Under the pieces are notes generated by a model. The model saw only the letters and a program-made list of their open reading frames with translations, was not told the origin of the DNA and ran no database searches. From positions 310,001-374,000 of the forward strand of contig NZ_CAJGBN010000023.1 in the NCBI RefSeq assembly GCF_904426505.1: DNA of 64,000 nucleotides, in the 5' to 3' direction. Each line of letters begins with the position of its first letter. Position 1 is the first letter of the stretch. Of this stretch, positions 1 through 13,120 are shown piece by piece. The translations under genes and the position numbers were made by a program. Source of the stretch: Rubrivivax sp. A210. Its GTDB lineage: Bacteria; Pseudomonadota; Gammaproteobacteria; Burkholderiales; Burkholderiaceae_C.

Positions 1-1782
1 TGCAACGGCAAGGTCCACCCCTTCGCCTTTCTGGCAGTGCCGGTACACAGCGGCGGCCAGTCCTACATCTATTGGCTGATGCGCCCCATGCCCGAGCGGG
101 CGGCAGCCGCGCCGACGCCCCAGTTCGTGCTGCCGATGGACAGTGGCACCTACGGCGTGATGATTACCGACGGGCAGGCGAAAGTCACCGCGGCGAACCT
201 GGCGTTCAGCAGCATCAGCGAGTACGGACCCGACGAACTGCTGGGCCAGTCGGCGCGACTGCTGTCCTCCGGGCGCCACAGCACCGAGTTCTACCAGGCC
301 TTCTGGGCCCGACTCACGGCGCTGGGCAACTGGACCGGCGAGTTCCTCAACCGCCGCAAGAGCGGCCACATCTACCCGGAGTGGAAGACCGTCAAGGCGA
401 TCCACGACATCGAGGGCCAGCTCGTCAACTACGTGTCCGTCATCCGCGACATCTCGGAAAACGACAACAGCATCGAGCAGCTGTCGCGCCTGGCCTACTT
501 CGACGCCCTCACCGGCCTGCCGAACCGGCGCATGCTCGAAGACCGCATGTCCCAGGCCGCCAAGGCCGCCCGCCGCGGCGGTGACGGCATGAGCGTGCTG
601 TTCATCGACCTCGACCGCTTCAAGCCCGTCAATGACCTGTTCGGCCACGACACCGGCGATCTGGTGCTTCAGGAGATCGGCGCGCGCCTGCAAGGGGCCG
701 TGCGCGCTACCGACACGGTGGCCCGCGTGGGCGGTGACGAGTTTGTCGTGTTGCTGCCCGAGTCCCACACACGGGCGCAGATCGAAGCCGTGATCGAGAA
801 GATTCTGGCCACACTGGATGCGCCCGTGGTGGTTGGCGACCACGGCCACGCCATCGGTGCCAGCATAGGCTGTGCCATCTATCCCGAGGACGGCGAGGAT
901 GCCGAAACCCTGATCCGCCACGCCGACGCCGCGATGTACCGCAGCAAGAAGCGGGGCGGCAACCAGGGCAGCCTGCACGGCGACCAGGTTGATTTGGCAC
1001 CGCACCGAACGCTGGGCAGCGAGCTGTGGGGCGCCGCCGAGCGCGGTGAGATGCGCCTGGTCTACCAGCCCCAGGTCGACGCCGGCGCAGGCCGCGGCCT
1101 GCGCGGCTGCGAGGCGCTGCTGCGCTGGACCCACCCGCGGCACGGCGCCATCGGCCCCGAGACCTTCATCGCACTGGCCGAGGAAAACGGCGCCATCGTT
1201 CCGCTGGGCCAATGGGTGCTGGCCACGGCCTGCGCCCAGATGCAGCATTGGAATGACGCCGGCCTGGGCGGCCGCAGCATCTCGGTCAACATCTCCTACC
1301 GGCAACTGCAAGAGCCCGGATTCGCCGACAGCGTGCGCGACATCCTGCTGCAGACCGGCCTGCCGCCGGTGGCACTGGAACTCGAGCTCACCGAGTCGGC
1401 CACCAGCCGGCTCGAGGCGCACCACGTTCGGCAACTTCAGGGCTTGCGTACACAGGGCGTGAAGGTCGCGATCGATGACTTCGGCGTCGGCCACTCCAGC
1501 CTCAAGCGCCTGCTCGACTTGCCGGCCGACAGCCTGAAGATCGACCGCCATTTCGTGCGCAACCTCGGCACCAGCAGCGAGTCGCGCGCGCTGAGCCAAT
1601 GCGTGGTGGGCGTCGGCCTGGCACTCGGCATGCAGGTGATCGCCGAAGGCGTAGAACACCAGGACCAGGCCGACGTGCTCGCCAAACAGGGTTGCAACCT
1701 GCTGCAAGGCTACCTCACCGGCCCGCCCATGGAGGCGGCTGAGATGCTCGCGTGGATGCAGCGGCAGATGGAGACGGCCTGA
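1..1782 (+). CDS. PAS-GGDEF-EAL cyclic-di-GMP enzyme, 5' end cut by the window
   Basis: The frame is open to the first base of the window, so the true start lies to the left; the GTG at 37 is inside coding sequence. Counting from 37, a PAS domain spans about residues 35-140. A diguanylate cyclase domain follows, with an intact GGDEF motif (about 231-235) preceded five residues earlier by RATD, matching the RxxD inhibitory site. The EAL domain starts at EALLRW (about 358) and keeps the residues expected for phosphodiesterase activity: the N in SVNIS, E in ELELTES, DD in IDDFG, K in LKIDR and E in AEGVE. Both activities therefore look possible; which dominates cannot be read from sequence. It is the first visible gene of a tight operon, with the next start 2 bases after its stop. 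Confidence 0.95.
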   Translation, partial: CNGKVHPFAFLAVPVHSGGQSYIYWLMRPMPERAAAAPTPQFVLPMDSGTYGVMITDGQAKVTAANLAFSSISEYGPDELLGQSARLLSSGRHSTEFYQAFWARLTALGNWTGEFLNRRKSGHIYPEWKTVKAIHDIEGQLVNYVSVIRDISENDNSIEQLSRLAYFDALTGLPNRRMLEDRMSQAAKAARRGGDGMSVLFIDLDRFKPVNDLFGHDTGDLVLQEIGARLQGAVRATDTVARVGGDEFVVLLPESHTRAQIEAVIEKILATLDAPVVVGDHGHAIGASIGCAIYPEDGEDAETLIRHADAAMYRSKKRGGNQGSLHGDQVDLAPHRTLGSELWGAAERGEMRLVYQPQVDAGAGRGLRGCEALLRWTHPRHGAIGPETFIALAEENGAIVPLGQWVLATACAQMQHWNDAGLGGRSISVNISYRQLQEPGFADSVRDILLQTGLPPVALELELTESATSRLEAHHVRQLQGLRTQGVKVAIDDFGVGHSSLKRLLDLPADSLKIDRHFVRNLGTSSESRALSQCVVGVGLALGMQVIAEGVEHQDQADVLAKQGCNLLQGYLTGPPMEAAEMLAWMQRQMETA

Positions 1783-1784
1783 CC

Positions 1785-3851
1785 ATGAGCGCGTCCTTCT
1801 TCGCCACGCAAGACCAGTACCACCGGCGGACCGTGGTCTTCATCTGGCTCGTCGCGCTGGCACTGTTGGCCTTGAACTGGCGGCACAGCATCGACCAGAT
1901 CGCCCAGGCACGCAGCCGCGAGCTGCAGGCCGCCGAGCGTGACCTGGCCAATCTCACGCGGGTCGGCCAGGAGCACGCCGACCGCACCCTGCACAGCGCC
2001 GACCAGGTGCTGCGCTTCGTGCAGGCGCGCTACATAGAGATGGGCCGGCGGCTGGACCTGATCAAGCTCACCGAGCAAGGCATCATCGACGCCGAGAACT
2101 TTCCCCAGGTCGGCGTCATCGACCCCCAGGGCATCTACATCCTGGCCAACCGGCCGGTCACCGGAACCCTGGACCTGTCGGATCGCGAGCACTTCCGCGT
2201 CCACCTCGACCCGAAGATGACGGGCCTGTTCGTCTCCAAGCCGGTGCTGGGTCGCGCCACCGGCAAGTGGAGCATCCAGCTCACCCGCCGCATCACGATG
2301 CCCGATGGCAGCTTCGGCGGCGTCGCGGTGCTGTCGGTAGACCCCGGTTACTTCACGCGCTTCTACGCCGACCTGAGCCTGGGCGAGCACGGTGTGGCCA
2401 CCTTGATCGGTCTGGACGGGATCGCTCGAGCGCGCCATACCGGCGGCCAGGAGAGCTTCGGCGCCGACCTCACGAAGTCACCCATCCACGGCCAACTTTC
2501 CCAGGGCAGCAAGCAGGGCACTTACGTGTCGCGGTCGCCACTGGACCAGATCGAGCGCATGTTCCACTACCGCCGCCTGGCGCGCCTTCCGCTGGCCGTG
2601 GCCGTGGGCCTGGACGTGCAGGAAGTGCTGGCCAACTACCGCACCGCGCGGGACACGCTCCTCGTTCAAGCCAGCGCGGTGAGCCTGCTGGTGGTGGCAC
2701 TGGCCTGGGCGATGACGCGCTACCTGGTGCGCCTGCGCCGCGAGCTTCAGGCCCGCATGGCGGTACAGCAGCAGGTCGAGGAGCGCACCGAGCAGATCAA
2801 TGCCATTTTCTCGCTCAGCCCCGACGGCTTCGTCGGCTTCGATGACCGCGGCCGCATCAAGTACGTGAACCCCGCATTCGTTCAAATGACCGGCGACACC
2901 GGGCAGGTGCTCGAGGGCATGGACGAGAAAGGCTTCAGCCAGTGGTTGTCCCGGCTCTGCGAGAGCGGCGCCCGCTACAGCCACCTCGCCCCGGCAACGG
3001 CCGATTCGCCCCGGCGCAGCATCGTCATCTCGCAGGGGCGCCGCGTCCTGCTGGTCGGCGAACGCGCCGGAAATGGCGGCGCCGTGTCGCGCATCCTGTA
3101 CTTCCGCGATGTCACGCACGAGACCGAGGTCGACCAGATCAAGAGCGAGTTCCTGTCCACCGCTGCCCACGAGCTGCGCACGCCCATGGCCAGCATCTAC
3201 GGCTTCGCCGAGGTGCTGCTGACGCAGGAACTCGACGACGCCGAGCGCAGGGAATTCACGGCCATCATCTTCGAGCAGTCAGGCGCGATGGCGCGCATCC
3301 TCGACGAACTGCTCGATCTCGCCCGCATGGAGGCGCGCCGGGGCAAGGACTTCAGGCGCACGCCGCAGGATCTCGAGCAGCTGGCCCAGGACGTCATCCG
3401 TTCCTACAAGCAGCCGGCCGGCCGCGAGAAGCCCGAGTTGCTGGCGCCGCCGGGCCCCATGCCGGTCTTCGTCGACGGCGGCAAGCTGCGCCAGGCGCTG
3501 CTGAACGTGCTTTCCAACGCCTACAAGTACTCGCCCGCCGGCGGCCCGGTCAAAGTGGAACTGCGGCAGCGCCAAGCCGAGGGTGTGCCACAGGTCGGCG
3601 TGGTCGTGCGCGACTGCGGCATCGGCATGACGCCAGAGCAGAAGGCACGCGTCTTCGAGCGCTTCTACCGCGCCGACAAGTCAGGCAGGCTGCCCGGCAC
3701 CGGCCTGGGAATGAGCATCGTCAAGGAGATCTTCGAGCTGCACCAGGGTGTGGTCGAGGTCGAGAGCGTCTTTGGCCAAGGCACGGAAGTGCGCATGTGG
3801 CTGCACGCCGAAGAGGCCCACGCGCCGGTATTCGAGGACACCAGCACATGA
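1785..3851 (+). CDS. Membrane sensor histidine kinase (Cache-like sensor, PAS, HisKA, HATPase)
   Basis: About 688 residues from the ATG at 1785; an in-frame ATG at 1752 lies inside the upstream gene and is less likely. A transmembrane segment near residues 15-32 and a second near 300-320 bracket a periplasmic domain containing DREHFRVH and a FVSKPVLGRATGKWSI-type run, typical of double-Cache sensor domains. A PAS domain (IFSLSPDGFVGFD) follows, then HisKA with the phosphoacceptor His in AAHELRTPMAS, and an HATPase domain ending in GTGLGMSIVKEI. It has no fused receiver; the adjacent receiver gene overlaps its stop by 4 bases and is the likely partner. The ligand is unknown; the solute-binding protein two genes downstream is a candidate ligand carrier. 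Confidence 0.93.
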   Translation: MSASFFATQDQYHRRTVVFIWLVALALLALNWRHSIDQIAQARSRELQAAERDLANLTRVGQEHADRTLHSADQVLRFVQARYIEMGRRLDLIKLTEQGIIDAENFPQVGVIDPQGIYILANRPVTGTLDLSDREHFRVHLDPKMTGLFVSKPVLGRATGKWSIQLTRRITMPDGSFGGVAVLSVDPGYFTRFYADLSLGEHGVATLIGLDGIARARHTGGQESFGADLTKSPIHGQLSQGSKQGTYVSRSPLDQIERMFHYRRLARLPLAVAVGLDVQEVLANYRTARDTLLVQASAVSLLVVALAWAMTRYLVRLRRELQARMAVQQQVEERTEQINAIFSLSPDGFVGFDDRGRIKYVNPAFVQMTGDTGQVLEGMDEKGFSQWLSRLCESGARYSHLAPATADSPRRSIVISQGRRVLLVGERAGNGGAVSRILYFRDVTHETEVDQIKSEFLSTAAHELRTPMASIYGFAEVLLTQELDDAERREFTAIIFEQSGAMARILDELLDLARMEARRGKDFRRTPQDLEQLAQDVIRSYKQPAGREKPELLAPPGPMPVFVDGGKLRQALLNVLSNAYKYSPAGGPVKVELRQRQAEGVPQVGVVVRDCGIGMTPEQKARVFERFYRADKSGRLPGTGLGMSIVKEIFELHQGVVEVESVFGQGTEVRMWLHAEEAHAPVFEDTST

Positions 3852-4237
3852 AGAGCATCCTGATCGTCGACGACGTGGCCGAGATCCGGCGCCTGGTGCG
3901 CATCTGCACACTGCACCGCTACGAAGTCAGCGAAGCCGCCACCGCCGAAGAGGGGTTGTTCGTGCTGGCCAAGAAGCGGCCCGACCTGGTGATTCTGGAC
4001 ATCGCCCTGCCCGGTGCCATGGACGGCCTGGACTTCCTGGCCCGGCTGCGCAGCAACCCCGATTTCGGCGCCACGCGGGTGCTCATGCTCAGCGGCCGCG
4101 GCGTGCAGGGCGAGACGCTGGGCCTGCCCGTCGACGCCTACTTCACCAAGCCGTTCAGCCCGCTGGAACTCATCGACTGCATAGACGGACTCCTGCAGGA
4201 CAGCTTTCCCACCACCCTGCAGAAGAGCCTGCCATGA
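3848..4237 (+). CDS. Single-domain response regulator (CheY-like receiver)
   Basis: 129 residues, essentially one receiver domain: acidic pair in IVDDV (D8, D9), phosphoacceptor D51 in VILDIALPG, the Thr/Ser position in MLSGRG and the conserved Lys in FTKPFS. There is no output domain, so it probably relays phosphate or binds a partner. The start overlaps the kinase stop (ATGA) and its own stop overlaps the next start, so the three genes are translationally coupled. The cognate kinase is inferred from position. Confidence 0.93.
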   Translation: MKSILIVDDVAEIRRLVRICTLHRYEVSEAATAEEGLFVLAKKRPDLVILDIALPGAMDGLDFLARLRSNPDFGATRVLMLSGRGVQGETLGLPVDAYFTKPFSPLELIDCIDGLLQDSFPTTLQKSLP

Positions 4238-5130
4238 AGTCCGCTCCCGCCCGCATCGCGGCCGCCGCCCTCGGCCTTGTGCTGGTGGCCCTGGGCCTGC
4301 GCGCCGTCGCCGCCGACCTGCCCGAGATCCGTGCCCGGGGCGTGCTGCGCCACCTCGGAATGCCGTATGCCAATTTCGTCAAGGCCGACGGCCAGGGCTT
4401 CGACGTCGAGCTGGTGCGCGGCTTCGCGGCCCACCTGGGGGTGCGCCACGAGCTTGTGCGCACCGACTTCTACAACGTGATCCCGGATCTGCTGGGTGCC
4501 GAGGTCGTGCGCAAGGGCGATGAAATCACCCTCGAAGGCAGCCGCCCGGCAAAGGGCGACATGATTGCCGCCGGCTTCACCGTCCTGCCCTGGCGCCAGA
4601 AGCTGGTGCTGTACTCGGCACCGACCTTCCCGTCGCAGGTGCTGCTGGTGACGCGCGCCGAGTCGCCGCACGCGCCCATCGCGGCACAGGCCACGCTCAA
4701 GGCCGACATGGCCGAGACCCGCAAGGTGCTCGCCCGGCACAGCCTCCTGGTGATGGAGCGCACCTGCCTGGACCCTGCCAACTACGGACTCACCGGCCGC
4801 GGCATCGACCTGCGCAGCTACAAGGGCAGCACCAACCTCGACGACATGGTGCCGGCGCTGCTGCGCGGCGAGGCCGAGTTCACGCTGCTGGACGTGCCAG
4901 ACGCCGTGATCGACCTGCAACGCTGGGCCGGCCGCATCAAGGTGATAGGTCCGATCTCCGAGCACCAGGAGCTGGCGGCGGCCTTCCCGCGTTCGGCGCC
5001 GGCACTGCGCGAGGCCTTTGACGCCTACTTGCGGCAGATCAGGGCCGACGGCCGCTACGACCAGCTGGTGAACCGGTACTACCCCGGCATCCGCAGCTAC
5101 TTCCCCGAATTCTTCGCGCGGCGCGACTGA
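4234..5130 (+). CDS. Periplasmic amino-acid-type solute-binding protein (SBP_bac_3 family) in a signalling operon
   Basis: 298 residues with a Sec signal peptide (hydrophobic run then AVAADLPE, predicted cleavage near residue 25). The mature part begins [23 protein letters not shown], the usual opening of family 3 solute-binding proteins, and continues with [15 protein letters not shown] and a hinge-like [23 protein letters not shown]. No permease or ATPase genes accompany it. The start overlaps the receiver stop by 4 bases, so it is co-expressed with sensor kinases. This suggests that it delivers a ligand to a periplasmic sensor domain and not to a transporter; that role is inference. The stop is 31 bases before the hybrid kinase. 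Confidence 0.9.
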   Translation: MKSAPARIAAAALGLVLVALGLRAVAADLPEIRARGVLRHLGMPYANFVKADGQGFDVELVRGFAAHLGVRHELVRTDFYNVIPDLLGAEVVRKGDEITLEGSRPAKGDMIAAGFTVLPWRQKLVLYSAPTFPSQVLLVTRAESPHAPIAAQATLKADMAETRKVLARHSLLVMERTCLDPANYGLTGRGIDLRSYKGSTNLDDMVPALLRGEAEFTLLDVPDAVIDLQRWAGRIKVIGPISEHQELAAAFPRSAPALREAFDAYLRQIRADGRYDQLVNRYYPGIRSYFPEFFARRD

Positions 5131-5161
5131 TGCGAGCCACCGCAGGCGCCCAAGCCATTCC

Positions 5162-8454
<3,293 letters not shown>

Positions 8455-8458
<4 letters not shown>

Positions 8459-9600
8459 ATCCCCTGTCGATCGCCGACCGCGCCGATATCGCCGTGCTGG
8501 ACGACGAGCCAGCCAGCCTGCGCTTGCTGGCGGATCTGCTGTCGCCCCACTACAACGTTCACCCCTTCGTGAACGGCCGGGCTCTGCTCCGCTACGTGTC
8601 GGAAGGCCGACCGGTGGACCTGGTGATGCTCGACGTCGTGATGCCGCCACCCGATGGCTACCAGGTCTGTACCGCGCTGCGCCGCCTGCCGCAGATGGAG
8701 GAGGTGCCCGTCATCTTCATCTCGGCGCTCGAAAGCCCGGAGGACGAGGCCAAGGGATTGGCGTTGGGCGCGGTGGACTTCGTGCGCAAGCCCTTCTCGG
8801 CACCCATCGTGCTCAGCCGGGTGGGCCACCATGTGCGCCTGGGGCGCGCGATGAGACTGGTCATGAACCAGAACGAATTGCTGGACCAGCGCGTGGCCGC
8901 TCGCACCGCAGAGCTGGCGGCAAAGAACAAATCCCTGCGCCAGGCGCTCAACGAGATCACCCGCACGCAGGACGCCACCATCGTCGCCTTGTCGTCGCTG
9001 GCCGAGGCGCGTGACAACGAGACCGGGCAACACATCGTGCGAACACAACGCTATGTGCGCGCGCTGGCGGAAGCGGTGAAAGGCGGGTCAGGCCATGTCG
9101 GAGAGCTGGACGGGGACGCGGTGGAGATGCTGGGCAAATCGGCCGCGCTGCACGACATCGGCAAGGTGGCGATCCCCGACCACATCCTGCTCAAGCCCGG
9201 CCGCCTGACCCCCGAGGAGTTCGAGATCATGAAGACCCATGCCGAGCACGGGCGCAAGGCCATAGAGCTGGCCGAATCCCGCCTGGGCAACGGCAGCAAC
9301 TTCCTGCGCTGGGCGCGCGAGATCGCCTACGGCCACCACGAACGCTGGGACGGACAGGGCTATCCGCAAGGCCTGGCTGGCGCGCAGATTCCGCTTTCGG
9401 CACGCCTGATGGCGGTGGCGGATGTCTACGACGCGCTGATCAGCCAACGCGTCTACAAGGAGGCGATGCCACACGCCGCGGCGGTGGCGATGATCCTCGC
9501 GCAGCGCGGCAAGCAATTCGATCCGAACGTGGTGGATGCCTTCGAGACCATCGCGGACCGCTTTGCCGACATCGCCCGGGAACTGAAGGATCCGCACTGA
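8455..9600 (+). CDS. Receiver-HD-GYP c-di-GMP phosphodiesterase
   Basis: 381 residues. The N-terminal receiver has DDEP acidic residues and phosphoacceptor D60 in [14 protein letters not shown] short helical linker follows, then an HD-GYP domain with [12 protein letters not shown], the [14 protein letters not shown] block, MKTHAEHG, and [15 protein letters not shown] carrying the GYP signature. The metal-binding residues (HD, H, HH, D) are all visible, so c-di-GMP hydrolysis is expected. It closes the operon that opens with the GGDEF-EAL enzyme, which places synthesis and degradation under linked control. A short inverted repeat (CGCTCC-aacc-GGAGCG, 9627-9642) follows the stop and may end transcription. 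Confidence 0.95.
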
Positions 9601-9683
9601 AGGCCGGCACACCCGCAACTTGATCTCGCTCCAACCGGAGCGCCGCGCCGGCGCTTATGCTTGGCCGCACAGGAGGCCCCGCC

Positions 9684-10001
9684 ATGCGTCAGTCCGTCAT
9701 CGTCCAGTTCCATCCCGACCGGCCGCTCGAACTCCCGCTCCACGCCGACGAGGCCGCGATGCCCAATGAGGACGCGCGGCGCTGGCTCGACGAGCAGTTC
9801 GTGGCCAACGATTGCGAACCGCTGCGCGCCAGCGGCAAGGTGCTCACCGCCGACAAGGTGCTGGCGCTGGCCGGCGCGGCGGGTGAGCGCCGCTTTTCCG
9901 ATGACGCCGCCTGGGCCCACAGCTTCGCACGCGCGGCGATTGCGGCGCTGGGCCGGCCGGTGGTGAAGGTCGACGTCGCCGCCGGCGCCATCACCTTCTA
10001 G
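9684..10001 (+). CDS. Conserved hypothetical protein, 105 aa
   Basis: The start is fixed by a strong Shine-Dalgarno AGGAGG at 9671-9676, seven bases before ATG 9684; a frame-compatible ATG at 9657 lacks one. The product is a small soluble acidic protein (RQSVIVQFHPDRPLELPLHADE at the start, VVKVDVAAGAITF at the end) with no signal peptide, membrane segment or motif I recognise. It stands alone, convergent with the cobalamin adenosyltransferase gene that ends 6 bases beyond its stop. No function is proposed. Confidence 0.75.
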   Translation: MRQSVIVQFHPDRPLELPLHADEAAMPNEDARRWLDEQFVANDCEPLRASGKVLTADKVLALAGAAGERRFSDDAAWAHSFARAAIAALGRPVVKVDVAAGAITF

Positions 10002-10007
10002 GCCGGC

Positions 10008-10589
10008 TCAGCCCTCTTCGGCGGCGCGCGCCAGGCGCTCCGAGCGCCAGTAGACATCGTCGCCACCCAGGCCATCGAGATTGGCGCGGTTGAGCACGCG
10101 TGCCAGCACGAAGAGCAGGTCCGACAGCCGGTTGAGGTATTGCCGCGGCGCCTCGTTCACCTTTTCGGCCGCAGCCAGCGCCACCAGGGCGCGTTCGGCG
10201 CGGCGCGCCACCGTGCGGCTGACATGCGCCAGCGCCGCGCTGCGCGTGCCGGCCGGCAGGATGAACTCCTGCAGCCGCGGCAGGGCGGCGTTGTAGCGCG
10301 CGAGCGCCTGGTCCAGCTGCAGCACGGCGCCGGCCTTGAGCAGCTCGAAGCCGGGGATGGAGAGCTCGCCGCCCAGATTGAACAGCTCGTGCTGGATGGT
10401 CACCAGCAGCTCGCGCACGTCGGCCGGCAGGGGCTCGGCCAGCAACACGCCGAGGCCCGAGTTCAGCTCGTCGACATCGCCCATGGCCTGCACGCGCAGA
10501 TGGTCCTTGGCGACGCGGCTGCCGTCGCCAAGGCCGGTGCTGCCGTCGTCTCCGGTGCGGGTGGCGATCTGGGTCAGGCGGTTGCTCAT
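10008..10589 (-). CDS. Cob(I)yrinic acid a,c-diamide / cob(I)alamin adenosyltransferase, PduO type
   Basis: 193 residues from the ATG at 10589 (an upstream in-frame start at 10625 gives an unconvincing extension). The protein opens TQIATRTGDDGSTGLGDGSRV, the ATP-binding N-terminus of the PduO/MMAB family, and has the conserved VDELNSGLG, FNLGGELS, FILPAGT and YLNRLSDLLFVLAR blocks. It transfers the 5'-deoxyadenosyl group of ATP to cob(I)alamin to make coenzyme B12. The gene is monocistronic and its start faces the divergent FAD-linked oxidase at 10706. Confidence 0.93.
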   Translation of the reverse strand: MSNRLTQIATRTGDDGSTGLGDGSRVAKDHLRVQAMGDVDELNSGLGVLLAEPLPADVRELLVTIQHELFNLGGELSIPGFELLKAGAVLQLDQALARYNAALPRLQEFILPAGTRSAALAHVSRTVARRAERALVALAAAEKVNEAPRQYLNRLSDLLFVLARVLNRANLDGLGGDDVYWRSERLARAAEEG

Positions 10590-10705
10590 GGCGGCGTGCA
10601 GTGCATCAGCGGTGAAAGTCCGCATTGGACCACCACGGCGGCCCCGCCTGCCACCGCTGGCCTACCATCCGCCACCGGCGCCGTCAGAGCCCAGGAGACA
10701 AGCGC

Positions 10706-12127
10706 ATGAACACCCCCACCCTCGAGCACCTGTCGACCCGGCGCGAGCAACGCCCGGTGCCGCCGGCGCTGCTGGCCGCGCTGCGCGAGCGCTTCGGCGA
10801 GCGCTGCAGCACCGCCACCGCGGTGCGCGAGCAGCACGGCCGCGACGAATCCACCTACCCCATGACCCCGCCCGACGCCGTGGTCTTCTGCGAGAGCACC
10901 GAATGCGTGGCGGCGGCGGTGAAGTTGGCGGCGGCGCACGCGGTGCCGGTGATCGCCTACGGCACGGGCTCGTCGCTCGAAGGCCATCTGCTGGCGGTGC
11001 ATGGCGGGCTGAGCATCGATGTCTCGCGCATGGCGGCGCTGGTGAGCGTGGACGCCGACGACCTGACGGTCACCGTGCAGGCCGGCGTCACGCGCGAGCA
11101 GCTCAACCGCGAGATCAAGGACAGCGGCCTCTTCTTCCCCATCGACCCCGGCGCCAACGCCAGCCTGGGCGGCATGGCGGCGACAAGAGCCAGCGGCACC
11201 AACGCCGTGCGCTACGGCACGATGCGCGAGAACGTGCTGGCGCTGACGGTCGTCACCGCCAGCGGCGAGGTCATACGCACCGGCACGCGCGCCAAGAAGA
11301 GCAGCGCCGGCTACGACCTGACCCGCCTCTTCGTCGGCAGCGAGGGCACGCTGGGCATCATCACCGAGGTCACGCTGCGCCTGTACCCGCTGCCCGAGGC
11401 GGTGAGCGCGGCGATCTGCCACTTCCCCCGCATCGCCGACGCGGTGGACACCACCATCCAGATCATCCAGATGGGCGTGCCCATCGCGCGCTGCGAGCTG
11501 CTCGACGCCCATGCCATCCGCGGCGTCAACCGCTATGCCGGCCTCACGCTGCGCGAGCAACCCATGCTGCTGATGGAGTTTCACGGCAGCGAGGCCGGCG
11601 TCAAGGAACAGGCCGAGACCGTGCAGGCGCTGGCGCGCGAGCACGGCGGCGCCGATTTCGAATGGGCGCGCACGCCCGAAGAGCGCACGCGCCTGTGGGC
11701 GGCGCGGCACAAGGCCTATTTCGCGTCACTGCAGACGCGGCCGGGCTGCCGCTCGCTGTCCACCGACACCTGCGTGCCGATCTCGCGCCTGGCCGAAAGC
11801 ATCAACGAATCGGTGGCCGAGGCCGAGGCTGCCGGCCTGCCCTACTGGGTGGTGGGCCACGTCGGCGACGGCAATTTCCACTTGAGCTACCTGCTCGACC
11901 CCAATAGCCCCACCGAGGTGGCCACCGCCGAGCGGCTGTCGCAGCAGATGGTGAGGCGCGCGATACGCCTGCAAGGCACCTGCACCGGCGAGCACGGCAT
12001 CGGCCTGCACAAGATTGGCTACCTGGTCGACGAGGCCGGCGCCGGCGCGGTGGAGATGATGAAGAGCATCAAGCGGGCGCTGGACCCGCTCAACATCATG
12101 AACCCGGGCAAGGTGCTGGCGCTCTAG
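10706..12127 (+). CDS. FAD-linked 2-hydroxyacid oxidase (D-lactate dehydrogenase/GlcD type)
   Basis: 473 residues; ATG 10706 is preceded by CCAGGAGACAAG. The N-terminal FAD-binding domain has the PCMH-type signature (VPVIAYGTGSSLEGH, SLGGMAATRASGTNAVRYGTMRENV, GYDLTRLFVGSEGTLGIITE). The C-terminal FAD-oxidase domain has VGHVGDGNFH and GTCTGEHGIGLHK. The family oxidises D-lactate, glycolate or related D-2-hydroxyacids and passes electrons to cytochrome c or quinone. The substrate is not decidable here. A second, larger paralogue with iron-sulfur motifs lies at 15287-18334 beyond the island. Confidence 0.93.
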   Translation: MNTPTLEHLSTRREQRPVPPALLAALRERFGERCSTATAVREQHGRDESTYPMTPPDAVVFCESTECVAAAVKLAAAHAVPVIAYGTGSSLEGHLLAVHGGLSIDVSRMAALVSVDADDLTVTVQAGVTREQLNREIKDSGLFFPIDPGANASLGGMAATRASGTNAVRYGTMRENVLALTVVTASGEVIRTGTRAKKSSAGYDLTRLFVGSEGTLGIITEVTLRLYPLPEAVSAAICHFPRIADAVDTTIQIIQMGVPIARCELLDAHAIRGVNRYAGLTLREQPMLLMEFHGSEAGVKEQAETVQALAREHGGADFEWARTPEERTRLWAARHKAYFASLQTRPGCRSLSTDTCVPISRLAESINESVAEAEAAGLPYWVVGHVGDGNFHLSYLLDPNSPTEVATAERLSQQMVRRAIRLQGTCTGEHGIGLHKIGYLVDEAGAGAVEMMKSIKRALDPLNIMNPGKVLAL

Positions 12128-12229
12128 CGCCCGCGACGCAAAATAGATGCTTCACGACGAAGCGAACCCCCACCCTGTGCCTGAACACCATTATTTTCGG
12201 TGCCTGAGCACCTATTTAGATGCAGTAGC

Positions 12230-13120
12230 ATGAATGCCAAGCATAGATTGTTTCGAAGTATTGGTCGTTATTTACCCAGCTCTCTATCCATTCTATTGGC
12301 CGCACAATCCAGGCATTTTCGTCATTTCGCACAGCCCGGGACCACTTTTGTCTTTGGACGGTACCTCGGCAAACTGAGCGTATTGATTGACACCGTCTAC
12401 CCGATTGAGCTTGAAATGCTCACAGGGCGTTATGATCGAGACTCGTCTTCACTGATAGAGCGACTTCTCCAGAAGGACTGGATCAATATTGATGTTGGCG
12501 CCAACGTCGGGGCGTTGACCCTTTTGATGGCCACCATGGCGCCAGAGGGACGGGTTATCGCCATTGAGCCGGGCCCGAGCACTTGTGCCAGATTGCGCCA
12601 AAACCTTGCTCTGAATGGCGCCATTGCCAGTCTCGTCGATGTGTTTCAAGTTGGAGTATCCAATGTACCCGGCGTGCTCTTTTGGGGCGAGGACGAAAAT
12701 AACAAAGGCAACGCGGGACTCCTAGGCAAGGAAGGCACGGCGGTAGAGGTCACAACGATCGATGAAATAGTGCAGCGCCTCGAACTCAAGCGAGTTGACT
12801 TTGTCAAGATTGATGTTGAAGGTATGGAGTACGAGGTCATCGCCGGCAGCTTGAGATCCATCGAGAAATTCCGCCCAATTTTCTACTACGAAACGCTCGA
12901 AGCCTTCAGAAGCCTGAGAGGCTTTGATCTCTATGGAAAGGTATACGCCTTACTGAATGATGCCGGATACCGGCACTTTGCTGTAATGTCGGGAACCACG
13001 CTTGAGGCCATTGATGGCCTCGATCATCTGAAATCCAGCAACGTGCTGGCAGTTCCTGTGGAGAAGACCAGCGGTCTTGGCAGACTCACTGCAGTTGCCG
13101 TTTCCTTGCGAGAAAAGTGA
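12230..13120 (+). CDS. FkbM-family SAM-dependent methyltransferase
   Basis: 296 residues from ATG 12230; a GTG at 12200 would add ten. Neither start has a good ribosome site, so the N-terminus is uncertain. Motif I is INIDVGANVGALTLLMA, followed by VIAIEPGPSTCARLRQNLALNG, and later VDFVKIDVEGMEYEVIAGS, the hallmark of FkbM-type O-methyltransferases often tied to glycan or polyketide modification. DNA here is visibly AT-richer than the flanks and codon use is relaxed, so the gene looks transferred. It is the first gene of the island that also holds the restriction-modification pair. Confidence 0.88.
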   Translation: MNAKHRLFRSIGRYLPSSLSILLAAQSRHFRHFAQPGTTFVFGRYLGKLSVLIDTVYPIELEMLTGRYDRDSSSLIERLLQKDWINIDVGANVGALTLLMATMAPEGRVIAIEPGPSTCARLRQNLALNGAIASLVDVFQVGVSNVPGVLFWGEDENNKGNAGLLGKEGTAVEVTTIDEIVQRLELKRVDFVKIDVEGMEYEVIAGSLRSIEKFRPIFYYETLEAFRSLRGFDLYGKVYALLNDAGYRHFAVMSGTTLEAIDGLDHLKSSNVLAVPVEKTSGLGRLTAVAVSLREK

